Shown one piece after another: positions 26,525 to 35,159 of a DNA stretch of 64,000 nt. The stretch lies in the NCBI RefSeq assembly GCF_003337355.1, contig NZ_QPJW01000013.1:1-64000 (forward strand), given 5' to 3'. This DNA comes from Fontibacillus phaseoli (GTDB lineage Bacteria; Bacillota; Bacilli; Paenibacillales; Paenibacillaceae). Each line of letters starts with the position of its first letter. The stretch's first letter is position 1. The notes below the pieces were generated by a model. The model saw only the letters and a program-made list of their open reading frames with translations. It did no database searches and was not told the origin of the DNA. Both the position numbers and the translations under genes were made by a program.

Positions 26525-27427
26525 TTACGGCTTGTTCCAGGCGAAGCGCTGCCGGTATTTCCGGGGGGACATCCCTTCAAACCGGGTGAAACTGGCGGTG
26601 AAGTAGGCGGCAAGATTAAAGCCGACCTCTTCGGCGACGCGTTCCACCGGCAAGTCCGTCTGAATCAGCAATAGCTTGGATTGATCGATCCGCAGCCGGA
26701 GCAAATAGGTGGACGGCGAGCAGCCGAACACTTTTTGCATGCAGCGGGCGATGTAGACCGGATGGAAGTTAATGGCCTCTCCCAATTTTATTGCCGAAAA
26801 AGGTTCGCGGTAATGCTCGCGCAAGTAAGAAGCCGCACGTTCGGCGCAGGCGGACTGGGGCGAAGGACCATCGGCCCCCAGCGAGGCTGACAGCAGCATG
26901 ATGACTTCTTGAAATAACGTTTGTTGCCTTAGCCGGACACTCGCCAGATGTATATTCCGGTTCATCTCGTTTAATTCGTTGATGGCTTCGGCCATTTTTT
27001 GCGGCTGGGCCAGTTTGGTGAACTGGGGAAGCGCCACCGTATAGGAGGAAACCGCAAAAGGGGGGAGCGATAAATACCCCTGTTCTCCTTCGGGATGCCG
27101 TCCATGGCTGATATGATATTCAACTTCATCGACGACTCTCCATTCCCCGAGAATTTGAAAATGAGTCCAGTAATGAAGCGTCTCCTCTTTGCAGCCCTCA
27201 TAGGAGTAGTGATAGCTGTCGGGAAGCAAAATTAGCGCATGTCCTTCTGTAATTTCATACTTGTGGCCACTCTCTTCGACATAGAGGCAACCCCGAACTA
27301 CGACAAGCAGATCGAATGCGCCGATGTTTTTGCGGCTGGGGTGTTTGCCGCCGATCGGAAGCGGGGACAATCCGCTGGTAATATAGTGGGGGAGCGGCGG
27401 AGCGGTGAATTCAATTACAGGCGGCAT
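26525..27427 (-). CDS. AraC-family transcriptional regulator
   Basis: An N-terminal cupin-like sensor (about 20-150) is followed by two helix-turn-helix units in the last 100 residues. These end with the family signature VGFNLAAYFTASFTRFEGMSPRKYRQ. This is the sugar-sensing AraC/XylS layout. The ATG at 27427 lies behind GGAGG; a longer frame to 27448 overlaps that site. It is divergent from the MATE pump gene with 157 bases between, so it may regulate that pump; no operator is evident. Confidence 0.88.
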   Translation of the reverse strand: MPPVIEFTAPPLPHYITSGLSPLPIGGKHPSRKNIGAFDLLVVVRGCLYVEESGHKYEITEGHALILLPDSYHYSYEGCKEETLHYWTHFQILGEWRVVDEVEYHISHGRHPEGEQGYLSLPPFAVSSYTVALPQFTKLAQPQKMAEAINELNEMNRNIHLASVRLRQQTLFQEVIMLLSASLGADGPSPQSACAERAASYLREHYREPFSAIKLGEAINFHPVYIARCMQKVFGCSPSTYLLRLRIDQSKLLLIQTDLPVERVAEEVGFNLAAYFTASFTRFEGMSPRKYRQRFAWNKP

Positions 27428-27584
27428 AAGACACCTCCAGTTATCCATAATTAAGGTTTGAATAATGAAAGATTGAGTTGATTACCTGATACATCGATTT
27501 TACTATACCATCTATAATTTGTTTCATGCTAAAAGTTTAATGCGGGCAAGTAGAATCGTCCCCGTTCTACAGGAGGTTGTAATA

Positions 27585-28997
27585 ATGATGAAAAATAAGG
27601 ACAGCGAGAAAAACAAATTTTCCCTTTGGCTACTCGCATGGCCCATCTTTATCGAACAGTTTTTGCAATTTTTGCTTGGATCGGTCGACACGCTGATGGT
27701 AAGCCGGATCTCGGACAACGCGGTTGCGGTGGTCGGGTTTTCCAATCAGCTGTTTAACGCCCTGACGACCCTGTTTGCCACGGTGGCAAGCGGAGCAGGG
27801 ATTGTAATTGCTCAAAAAATCGGCTCGCGCAAAGAAGAAGAGGCGCGCACCGTTGCAATAATCGCGTTTAAAGTAACAGTGGCCATCGGCCTCTTCCTTA
27901 GCATCCTGCTGATCGCGGCTCCTGAGCCGATCGCCGGAATGCTGCAGCTTCCGGAGGAGCTGCTGCCGTTAGCGAAGGTATATATCTCCGTAGTCGGCGG
28001 CGGCATGATCCTTACCGCCGCAATGGCGGTGCTCGGCACGGCGATCCGGAATACCGGCAATACGAAGGGTCCGATGATGACGGCGATCGGCATGAACGTC
28101 ATTCATATTATCATGAATTACGGTTTCATCTTCGGAGAGTTCGGGTTCCCGCAATGGGGACTGACCGGGGTGGCGATCTCCACTGTCATAAGCCGGCTTT
28201 TGGCCACGATTGTATTATTTATCATTTTCCTGGGTTCTTTTCAGCGAAAAATCGGGCCTCGCGATTTCTCGATCTTTGACCGTAAGCTATTCAAAGAAAT
28301 TTTAGTCATCGGCTGGCCGCTCGGCGTCAATTCGGCGAGCTGGGTGTTTTCGCAATTGGCGATCTTCTCCTTCCTTGCGATGCTGGGCTCAACGGAACTG
28401 GCTGCAAGGACCTATATGAATACGTTGGAATCGTTTTGTTTCTTGCTCGGCTTCTCGCTGGCCCTGGCCGCGCAAATCCAGATCGCCCATCTGTATGGAG
28501 CGGGCAAGACCAAAGAGGCTTACCATGCCGTATTTAAAGTGCTTAAGGTCGGTTTGCCGCTCGTTATAGTCAATGCGTTTATCCTGGTTCTATTCGGCCG
28601 GAACGTACTTGGATTGTTTACGAAAGATACCGATATTCTGAACCTTTGCACGGCACTGTTATGGTTAAACCTGTTGCTTCAGCCGGGAAAAATGGTCAAT
28701 ATGGCAATCGGCAACTCGCTGAATGCGGTAGGCGATACCAAGTATACGATGAATATCTCGCTGATCTTTATGTGGGTCGTCGCCACCGGATGCTCGTACG
28801 TATTCGGCGTTTCCCTGGGCATCGGTATCATCGCTATTTACTCCTGCATGATTACCGATGAATATGTACGGGGCGTGCTTTCCTTTTTCCGCTGGCGGGG
28901 TCGCAAATTTTTGCGCATGAAAGAAGACGATCTTCAGAAGGAGAGAGAGCAGGAGCAGAATCGGTGCAATGAAGCTTTAGCCAGTCCGGCGCTTTAG
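27585..28997 (+). CDS. MATE-family efflux transporter
   Basis: The 470-residue protein has 12 predicted membrane helices in two homologous halves and the N-terminal motif LAWPIFIEQFLQFLLGSVD typical of MATE. Such pumps expel cationic drugs or metabolites using a sodium or proton gradient. AGGAGG precedes the ATG at 27585; an in-frame ATG at 27519 has no site. It is divergent from the AraC regulator at 27427 and ends in the terminator at 29044. Confidence 0.9.
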   Translation: MMKNKDSEKNKFSLWLLAWPIFIEQFLQFLLGSVDTLMVSRISDNAVAVVGFSNQLFNALTTLFATVASGAGIVIAQKIGSRKEEEARTVAIIAFKVTVAIGLFLSILLIAAPEPIAGMLQLPEELLPLAKVYISVVGGGMILTAAMAVLGTAIRNTGNTKGPMMTAIGMNVIHIIMNYGFIFGEFGFPQWGLTGVAISTVISRLLATIVLFIIFLGSFQRKIGPRDFSIFDRKLFKEILVIGWPLGVNSASWVFSQLAIFSFLAMLGSTELAARTYMNTLESFCFLLGFSLALAAQIQIAHLYGAGKTKEAYHAVFKVLKVGLPLVIVNAFILVLFGRNVLGLFTKDTDILNLCTALLWLNLLLQPGKMVNMAIGNSLNAVGDTKYTMNISLIFMWVVATGCSYVFGVSLGIGIIAIYSCMITDEYVRGVLSFFRWRGRKFLRMKEDDLQKEREQEQNRCNEALASPAL

Positions 28998-29043
28998 AAG
29001 TATAGAAAGTTTCATATCCGATCCGAAAATGAAAATCAATTTG

Positions 29044-29087
29044 GGCTGCCCCTTAAGCAGTGCTTGGCTGTAAAGGGGCAGCCTTTT
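29044..29087 (+). terminator. Terminator of the MATE gene
   Basis: GGCTGCCCCTT pairs with AAGGGGCAGCC (11 pairs), followed by four T. Confidence 0.88.
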
Positions 29088-29243
29088 GCATTGAATCGAA
29101 AAAATGCGTATTAATTGACCTGTTTTTCTTTAAATTACACCTTAGATATATAAAAATTGAAATCTATAATTTGGATATCCTGGTTTATCCAGGGGAATTA
29201 AATGTAGAGGAGGCGATTTTGTAGACGATGCGTCATTCAGAAA

Positions 29244-29257
29244 TGTAAGCGCTAACA
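29244..29257 (+). promoter_or_regulatory. CcpA-type cre site
   Basis: TGTAAGCGCTAACA matches the Bacillus cre consensus TGWAARCGYTWNCW at every position. It lies 58 bases before the start of the beta-helix glycosidase-like gene, where CcpA would repress when a preferred sugar is present. No convincing -35/-10 pair is seen in the rest of the spacer 28998-29314. Confidence 0.85.
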
Positions 29258-29314
29258 ACGAGGTGAGGACGGTTCATGTGAATTCTCGATTCCAAATTAT
29301 TGAGGAGGAGAATA

Positions 29315-32300
29315 ATGCGCAATAAATGGTTGGTCTGGACGATTGTCGCAACTATGCTGTTCACATCTTTGTTCTTGAATATTGTGCCTCATGCCGCAGT
29401 ATTTGCGGAAGGTAATCCCAATTTGACACTCGGTAAGAATGTCACGGCAAGCAGCTATGCCGATGTATATGAAGCGAACAATGTAAAGGACGGGAACCAA
29501 GGCACTTATTGGGAAAGCGCAAACCATGCATTTCCGCAATGGATCCAAGTCGATCTTGGCGAGAGCACCGGCATCAATGAAATCGTACTGAAAATTCCGG
29601 CAGGGTGGGAAACGAGATCGCAAATGCTGGAAGTTCAAGGCAGCACAGACGGCTCGACGTTTACGAATATAGTAGGCTCCTCGGATTATACATTTAATCC
29701 TGCGGACAATAATACCGTAACCATCTCTTTTCAGGAGATAAGCACCAGATATTTGAGACTGAATTTTTCGGCCAACTCAAGCTGGCCGGCAGGTCAGCTT
29801 TCCGAATTCGAGATTTACGGAACAGACGAACCGACGCCGGAGCCGGGCGGGGACAACCTGGCGTTGGGTAAACCCATTACGGCTTCATCTACCATTCATA
29901 CGTTCATTGCCGAAAATGGCAACGACGGGGACACGGCTACCTATTGGGAAGGAAACGGAAATCCCAGCCAACTGACGGTTGACCTGGGCGCAAACCACAA
30001 CGTCACCTCGGTCGTCGTGAAACTGAATCCGTCTTCTGCATGGGGTGCAAGAACACAAACAATTCAAATATTGGGTCATGACCAAAGCACGACTTCGTTC
30101 AGCAATCTGGTTGCCGCGCAATCCTACACTTTCAACCCGGCTTCCGGGAACTCGGTCACGATTCCAGTCTCGGCCCTGGCAAAGCGTATACAACTGAATA
30201 TTACGGCAAACTCCGGCGCGCCTGCGGGACAGGTCGCGGAATTCGAAGTGTACGGAACGGCCGCGGCGAATCCCGATTTGACGATTACCGGCATGGCATG
30301 GTCTCCGTCATCTCCCGCCGAGCCGGATAACATTACGCTTAGCGCGACCGTCAAGAACCAAGGGAACTTGGGCTCCTCGGCGACATCGGTTAATTTCTAC
30401 CTGAACAACTCGCTCGCCGGATCGTCTCCGGCAAGCGCTTTGACAGCCGGAGAAGAGATTACGGTAACCGCCGAGATCGGCGTCCTTAACGCCGGTTCCT
30501 ACGTATTGGGTGCCAAGGTCGATGAGAATCAGAACGTTGTCGAACAAAATGAAACGAACAACGCTTATAACCATATCCCTTCCTTGGCGGTGGGACAGGT
30601 TCCAAGCTCGGATTTGGTAGCAACAGTGGCGTGGAATCCGAGTAATCCGAGCGCCGGCAGCACGGCAACGTTTACGGTAAATCTCCAAAATCAAGGAAAC
30701 ATCGCTACTTCAAGTGGCCCGCATCCCGTCACCTTAGTGCTTAAAAGTGACCAAGGAACGACCCTTCAAACATGGAACGGCTCCCACGTCGGAACTTTAG
30801 CGGCGGGAGCATCGGTTAACGTCAGTTTGGGAACGTGGACAGCGGCGAACGGAAGCTTTGCCTTGTCGACCTCCGTTGCCCCGGACAATACGGAAGTAGC
30901 AGCCAAACGAAGTAACAACACAAGCACAACAAGCCTTTATGTAGGCCGGGGCGCGAATATGCCTTTTACAGTGATTGAGGCGGAGTCTTCTTCAAATCTT
31001 ACAAACGGCACCGTATTGGCTCCGAACTTCAAGCCGGGCGATTATGCAGGCGAGGCTTCGGGACGTTCGGCGGTTTACCTGGATGCTAACGGGGAATACG
31101 TGGAGTTTACGCTGACGGCCCCGGCCAACGCTTTTGTGCTTCGCAATGCCGTTGCGGAGAATATGAGCGGAACGGTCAGCATTTATGCGGATGGAGAAAG
31201 CGTGGGGAAGTTCAACGTAACTTCGAAATTCTCCTATTTGTACACGACGCCGAGCAATCTTGGACGGCTTGGTTACGATAATCAGCCCGGGGCCGGATTA
31301 ACGGCTTATTGGCTGTATGAGGACTCTCAATTGCTGTTGGATCAGGTGTATCAGGCGGGCACCAAAATCAAAATTCAAAAAGATGCCGGGGACGTACCTT
31401 GGATCTATGTGGACATGATCGAAACTGAAAATGTTGCTGCGGTAACATCCAATCCGGACCCCGGGAAATATGTTGAAGTATCGGCCAGCAAATCCATAGA
31501 GCAGGCGCTGAATGAATTCAGGCAAGATACGTCCAAAAAAGGGATCTTCATCCCTGCCGGCGAATGGACGATCAGCAATAAGATTTACCTTTACGGACGT
31601 GCGACCGAAATTATCGGTGCCGGCCCTTGGCATACCAAATTGGTCGCTCCGCCAAATCAAAGCAATACGGACGTGGGCTTTAATATCGGTTCATCGGCGA
31701 ACGGTTCCACGATCAGAGACTTGTCCGCCTGGGGAAACTATGTGTACAGAGTGGACGGTCCCGGCAAATTCATCGACGGCGACGGCATGCAGAACGTAAC
31801 GGTCCAGAATATTTGGGTCGAGCATTTCGTCTGCTTGTATTGGGGCGTCAAGTCCTCCAACAACACGTTCAAAAACAATCGCATCAAAAATACGTTCGCG
31901 GACGGAATCAATATGACGAACGGTTCGTCTTATAATGTAATCGACAACAATTATTCCAGAGGTGCCGGGGACGATGCTTTTGCTTTGTTCAGCGCCATCG
32001 ATTCCGGGGGCTCCTACAATGTGGGCAACAAGTACACGAATCTAACGGCGACCTGCGTAAGACGGGCGGCGGCGTTCGCGGTATACGGCGGTTCCGATAA
32101 CCTTTATCAGAATCTCTATGCGGCGGATACGCTAAACTATCCCGGACTCACGATCAGCAGTTTAAGCTTTGGATATAATACTTTAGGATTCGGAGACAAG
32201 GATACGGTCATCGATGGGGTTACCTTGGACAGGACCGGCGGAGACTTTTGGACCAGTGTCGGAGCCGATGACAAGATCAATGAATATCAAAATTTCGGAG

Positions 32301-32632
32301 CCGTTTGGTTTCATGGCGGAGACAGAGCTTTCAGAAACGTCCTGGTGAAAAACGTGGATATTAATAATCCGGTTTACTTTGGCTTAATGTTCCAGACAAA
32401 ATCACCAGAGAATCTGGGCATGCAAAATGTCCGCATAGAAAATGTCAACATCAATAACCCGTCCCGCTACGGCATCAAACTTGTAGTACGGGCCGAACAA
32501 GGCCAAGGGCCGGTTGCCGGAGAAGCGCGATTCACGAATGTGAAAGTGAATAATCCCGGAATTACCGCGATTTACGGTGAAGATCAGACTCCGAATTTTA
32601 ACGTCATAAGAGTTTCGGGGAACAACTGGTAA
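29315..32632 (+). CDS. Secreted modular beta-helix protein, probable GH87-like glucanase
   Basis: A signal peptide (about 1-29, ending FAEG) is followed by two F5/8 type C (discoidin) domains (about 32-170 and 180-312), two CARDB domains (about 318-425 and 430-545) and a CBM6/35-like domain (about 550-712). A C-terminal right-handed beta-helix (about 717-1105) follows. The helix carries the Asp-rich motifs FADGIN and GAGDDAF, the kind of acidic cluster used by GH87 alpha-1,3-glucanases and mycodextranases. Those enzymes share this modular plan in Paenibacillus. Other pectate-lyase-like families remain possible. GAGGAGGAG precedes the ATG; the cre site at 29244 suggests catabolite repression. 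Confidence 0.75.
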   Translation: MRNKWLVWTIVATMLFTSLFLNIVPHAAVFAEGNPNLTLGKNVTASSYADVYEANNVKDGNQGTYWESANHAFPQWIQVDLGESTGINEIVLKIPAGWETRSQMLEVQGSTDGSTFTNIVGSSDYTFNPADNNTVTISFQEISTRYLRLNFSANSSWPAGQLSEFEIYGTDEPTPEPGGDNLALGKPITASSTIHTFIAENGNDGDTATYWEGNGNPSQLTVDLGANHNVTSVVVKLNPSSAWGARTQTIQILGHDQSTTSFSNLVAAQSYTFNPASGNSVTIPVSALAKRIQLNITANSGAPAGQVAEFEVYGTAAANPDLTITGMAWSPSSPAEPDNITLSATVKNQGNLGSSATSVNFYLNNSLAGSSPASALTAGEEITVTAEIGVLNAGSYVLGAKVDENQNVVEQNETNNAYNHIPSLAVGQVPSSDLVATVAWNPSNPSAGSTATFTVNLQNQGNIATSSGPHPVTLVLKSDQGTTLQTWNGSHVGTLAAGASVNVSLGTWTAANGSFALSTSVAPDNTEVAAKRSNNTSTTSLYVGRGANMPFTVIEAESSSNLTNGTVLAPNFKPGDYAGEASGRSAVYLDANGEYVEFTLTAPANAFVLRNAVAENMSGTVSIYADGESVGKFNVTSKFSYLYTTPSNLGRLGYDNQPGAGLTAYWLYEDSQLLLDQVYQAGTKIKIQKDAGDVPWIYVDMIETENVAAVTSNPDPGKYVEVSASKSIEQALNEFRQDTSKKGIFIPAGEWTISNKIYLYGRATEIIGAGPWHTKLVAPPNQSNTDVGFNIGSSANGSTIRDLSAWGNYVYRVDGPGKFIDGDGMQNVTVQNIWVEHFVCLYWGVKSSNNTFKNNRIKNTFADGINMTNGSSYNVIDNNYSRGAGDDAFALFSAIDSGGSYNVGNKYTNLTATCVRRAAAFAVYGGSDNLYQNLYAADTLNYPGLTISSLSFGYNTLGFGDKDTVIDGVTLDRTGGDFWTSVGADDKINEYQNFGAVWFHGGDRAFRNVLVKNVDINNPVYFGLMFQTKSPENLGMQNVRIENVNINNPSRYGIKLVVRAEQGQGPVAGEARFTNVKVNNPGITAIYGEDQTPNFNVIRVSGNNW

Positions 32633-32648
32633 GGTTGTGGCATCATAA

Positions 32649-32683
32649 AAAGAGGTGTACGGGCAATTCCCGTACACCTCTTT
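32649..32683. terminator. Bidirectional terminator
   Basis: AAAGAGGTGTACGGG pairs with CCCGTACACCTCTTT, a 15-pair stem with A-rich and T-rich flanks. It serves the convergent genes ending at 32632 and 32700. Confidence 0.92.
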
Positions 32684-32699
32684 ATTTTGAAAAATTCAA

Positions 32700-34571
32700 T
32701 TATTCCGATTCTGTCACCCGGTCGGGAAGCTGCTGCACATAGCTGTCGGACATGCGAAGCAACTCGAGCGCACGGTTATATTCGTTTTCCGTCGTCAGAG
32801 CCTGACTAACGCCGCCCTCGGCGAACGGATATTGGGTTCCGTCCTCGTACCAGACGCCCGGCATAAACAAAGCCTTGTCGTTCAGGAAAGAGCCGGAAGG
32901 CAGGTAATAGCGCTGAGGAAGCAGATTATAGCTTTGATTCAGAATATCTTCCCCGAAGTGAAGGTGATCCTCCAGCGAGATGCCCATCAAGTTGGCGACT
33001 GTAGGCAGGATGTCTACCTGTCCGCCCACATTGTCGAAGATGGTCGGCGAAGTCATGCCCGGCGCAGAAACGATAAGCGGAATGTTAATCATATCGATAT
33101 AGCCGTAATCTCGTCCATAGATCTCATGCATCAGCTCCAGGCCGTGTTTATCCAGCGAATACATCGGCAGGCCGAGGTGGTCGCCGTAGATGACAACGAC
33201 GCTATTATCCCAAATGCCTCTTTGCTTCAAATCATCGATAAATTGGCCCAAGGCATTGTCGGCATAGTTCTGGGAACGGATATAATCGCCCACCATATTG
33301 TCCTGGAAGCGTTCCGGCAGCGTAATCAGGTCCTTCTCATGCGGCATCGTAAATGGATGATGCGCGGTCATGGAGATGACTTGGGAATAGAACGGTTTGC
33401 CGGACTGCTGTATTTTATCAAGTTCCTCAGCGGTCTTCTTGTAAAGTACTTCATCGGACGGTCCGAAGAATACCGTATCTTCCTGTCCGAAAAACTTCTG
33501 ATCGTAATAACGGTCGAACCCGATGGCCTTATACAGTTCGCCGCGATTCCAGAAATCCACAACGTTCGTATGGAACGTAGCGGTATCATAGCCCGCCGCC
33601 TTCATCATTTTCGGAAGGCTCGGCAGAACTTTATTCGGATAGTTCTGCGTTGCGGCTTCGTTGTAAGGAATATAGAACGATGTGTTGACTACAAATTCCG
33701 CATCCGAGGTATTCCCTTGGCCGACCATTTGATAAAAATGCTTGAAGTACAGGTTATCCTTCACCAGCGAGTTCATATTCGGCGTGATTTCCTGTCCGTC
33801 GATCTTCAAGTTGATCAAGAAGTTCTGGAAGGATTCCAGCTGGATGATAATCAGGTTCTTGCCCTTGGTAGCTCCGAAAAATTTCGGGTCGCCCGGTTGC
33901 GTAGCCCCTTTTAACTGGTCAACCTTTGCTTGAGAAATCTGATTCTTGTCCACCAGATCTTCTTGTTTGCTGGAGAAAATGGCATAGGTTTCATAATTGA
34001 GGATACCCATTTTCTCAGCTTGTTTGATCTCGTTCATGCTGGCCCGGTTCGGCCAAACGTTGAAGATACAGAGCGCGATGGAAATCCCAAAGACCGTGGC
34101 TATAGCGCCGGTACGCAGTCTTTTCATATTGAAGTAAGCTTTCAGCTTCTCGGCTCTTTTTTTCCGCAGCAGCCAAAAGCCGATTACGATGATATCCAGG
34201 AAGATCAGCAGATAGTAAGGCGCCAACAGGGAGAAGACACTGTTACTGACCGCTGTCACCTGGTTGACTTGTTGAAGCGCATGATAAGTTACGATAACGC
34301 CATAATATTTATGATACATGATAGCCGCGAAGAAGATCGCCGTTACGGCCAGGTTGACGGTCAAATATATGCCCATTTTACGTTTGGATGAGAACCATTC
34401 AATCAGACAGAACAGGACCCAGATGAACGGAAGCTCTTTTAGCAGCGGACCCCAAGGAGGAATCCCGTCAAAAATGGAGATCCAAGCAAGATACGTTTTA
34501 AGAATCATGATCAGGGTAAAAAAAACGAACGGCTTTGTATTGCCAAGCCTGATACGGTTAAAAACGGACAC
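32700..34571 (-). CDS. LTA synthase family protein (glycerol phosphate transferase)
   Basis: About five N-terminal membrane helices (to about 170) precede an extracellular sulfatase-fold domain. The nucleophile is T288 in GQGNTSDAEF, and E246 in LESF and the YGDHL segment are probable metal ligands. Enzymes of this family transfer glycerol phosphate from phosphatidylglycerol to build or prime lipoteichoic acid. Which paralogue (LtaS, YfnI, YqgS or the YvgJ primase) it matches is not settled. The start is GTG at 34571 behind GGAAGGA. It is monocistronic. Confidence 0.9.
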   Translation of the reverse strand: MSVFNRIRLGNTKPFVFFTLIMILKTYLAWISIFDGIPPWGPLLKELPFIWVLFCLIEWFSSKRKMGIYLTVNLAVTAIFFAAIMYHKYYGVIVTYHALQQVNQVTAVSNSVFSLLAPYYLLIFLDIIVIGFWLLRKKRAEKLKAYFNMKRLRTGAIATVFGISIALCIFNVWPNRASMNEIKQAEKMGILNYETYAIFSSKQEDLVDKNQISQAKVDQLKGATQPGDPKFFGATKGKNLIIIQLESFQNFLINLKIDGQEITPNMNSLVKDNLYFKHFYQMVGQGNTSDAEFVVNTSFYIPYNEAATQNYPNKVLPSLPKMMKAAGYDTATFHTNVVDFWNRGELYKAIGFDRYYDQKFFGQEDTVFFGPSDEVLYKKTAEELDKIQQSGKPFYSQVISMTAHHPFTMPHEKDLITLPERFQDNMVGDYIRSQNYADNALGQFIDDLKQRGIWDNSVVVIYGDHLGLPMYSLDKHGLELMHEIYGRDYGYIDMINIPLIVSAPGMTSPTIFDNVGGQVDILPTVANLMGISLEDHLHFGEDILNQSYNLLPQRYYLPSGSFLNDKALFMPGVWYEDGTQYPFAEGGVSQALTTENEYNRALELLRMSDSYVQQLPDRVTESE

Positions 34572-34746
34572 AGTACGATCCTTCCTTTCGGTTTATCTCT
34601 ATTTGTTTATTATTTAACACAGCAATTACAATTCAAATACCCCTAATATAATACATGAAATGAAGCAAAGATGAAAATAAATCAATTCACTCAATTAACA
34701 AGAAATTCCATGTTAGGGTCAGGTAAATCGGAGCAGGGCGGTCTTA

Positions 34747-34776
34747 TTGACTTTTAACCGCTGTTTTTGGTAAATT
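34747..34776 (+). promoter_or_regulatory. Promoter of the MutS2-like gene leader
   Basis: TTGACT at 34747-34752 and TAAATT at 34771-34776 with an 18-base spacer. Transcription would start near 34783, about 26 bases before the leader ORF and about 375 bases before the main gene. Confidence 0.6.
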
Positions 34777-34808
34777 AATGACATCCGCAAGTAATAGGAG
34801 AGATTTTG

Positions 34809-34832
34809 ATGTCGGTGAATGTTCTTAACTAA
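34809..34832 (+). CDS. Leader peptide MSVNVLN (putative attenuator uORF)
   Basis: Seven codons and TAA, with AGGAGAG at 34796-34802 and a six-base spacer, a ribosome site as good as that of any gene here. Its last codons and stop (34821-34832) are the exact complement of 34938-34949. A ribosome stalled on it would therefore open that helix. This is the layout of uORFs that control antibiotic-inducible genes. No experimental support is available to me. Confidence 0.55.
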   Translation: MSVNVLN

Positions 34833-34949
34833 TTAATTTCATATGGACTGTAAATCTGGTCAATCGGGAAGCGGGCTTTTATTTTTTTGAGTCGCGAAGC
34901 GCCCTTTATTTTTTGTACCTGTTTTCAGTCTCTGGATTTAGTTAAGAAC
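34821..34949 (+). ncRNA. Structured leader RNA of the MutS2-like gene
   Basis: A perfect 12-pair helix joins GTTCTTAACTAA (34821-34832) and TTAGTTAAGAAC (34938-34949). Inside it a second helix joins 34845-34854 and 34922-34931 (nine pairs, one mismatch). The apical part has two imperfect copies of an AAGCG-CTTTTATTTTTT segment (34868-34888 and 34896-34915). Downstream, CAGCG and CGCTG (about 34967-34985) and CTTCGG and CCGAAG (34993-35012) form further hairpins before the terminator. It reads as a regulatory leader, not a known Rfam class that I recognise. Confidence 0.6.
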
Positions 34950-35009
34950 ACACGCAGAACATCATTCAGCGCTCTCAGACCGCTGTTTGTTCCTTCGGAG
35001 TACGAACCG

Positions 35010-35041
35010 AAGCCGTGCTGTTTTCAGCACGGCTTTTTTTG
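35010..35041 (+). terminator. First terminator in the leader
   Basis: AAGCCGTGCTG, loop TTTT, CAGCACGGCTT, then a run of T to 35041. It lies 120 bases before the MutS2-like gene on the same strand, so it would block that gene unless read through. Confidence 0.9.
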
Positions 35042-35080
35042 TTGCTCCGATCATGAACAGACATTTATATTGCGGAAAAG

Positions 35081-35122
35081 AAAGGGCAAAGGATGGCATT
35101 CGTGCTGCCTTTTGCCCTTTTT
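35081..35122 (+). terminator. Second terminator-like hairpin in the leader
   Basis: AAAGGGCAAAGG pairs with CCTTTTGCCCTTT (one bulged T), with an inner GGCA/TGCC helix, followed by T. It ends 38 bases before the MutS2-like start codon. Two terminators in series before a gene are unusual. Confidence 0.75.
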
Positions 35123-35159
35123 GTCGTTAGTCAATACATTAATCAAGGAGGCATCCCCA

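Noticed and set aside
32832-33914. 360-codon antisense frame over the LTA synthase gene
   Set aside because: There is no ribosome site, its composition is unnatural, and the opposite strand encodes a clear enzyme.
34783-35041. T-box, 6S RNA or other known leader class
   Set aside because: The T-box sequence and specifier features are missing, and the fold lacks the 6S central bubble. The uORF pairing explains the structure better.
35053-35130. 25-codon frame between the two leader terminators
   Set aside because: It has no ribosome site, and its codons are explained by the hairpin at 35081-35122.
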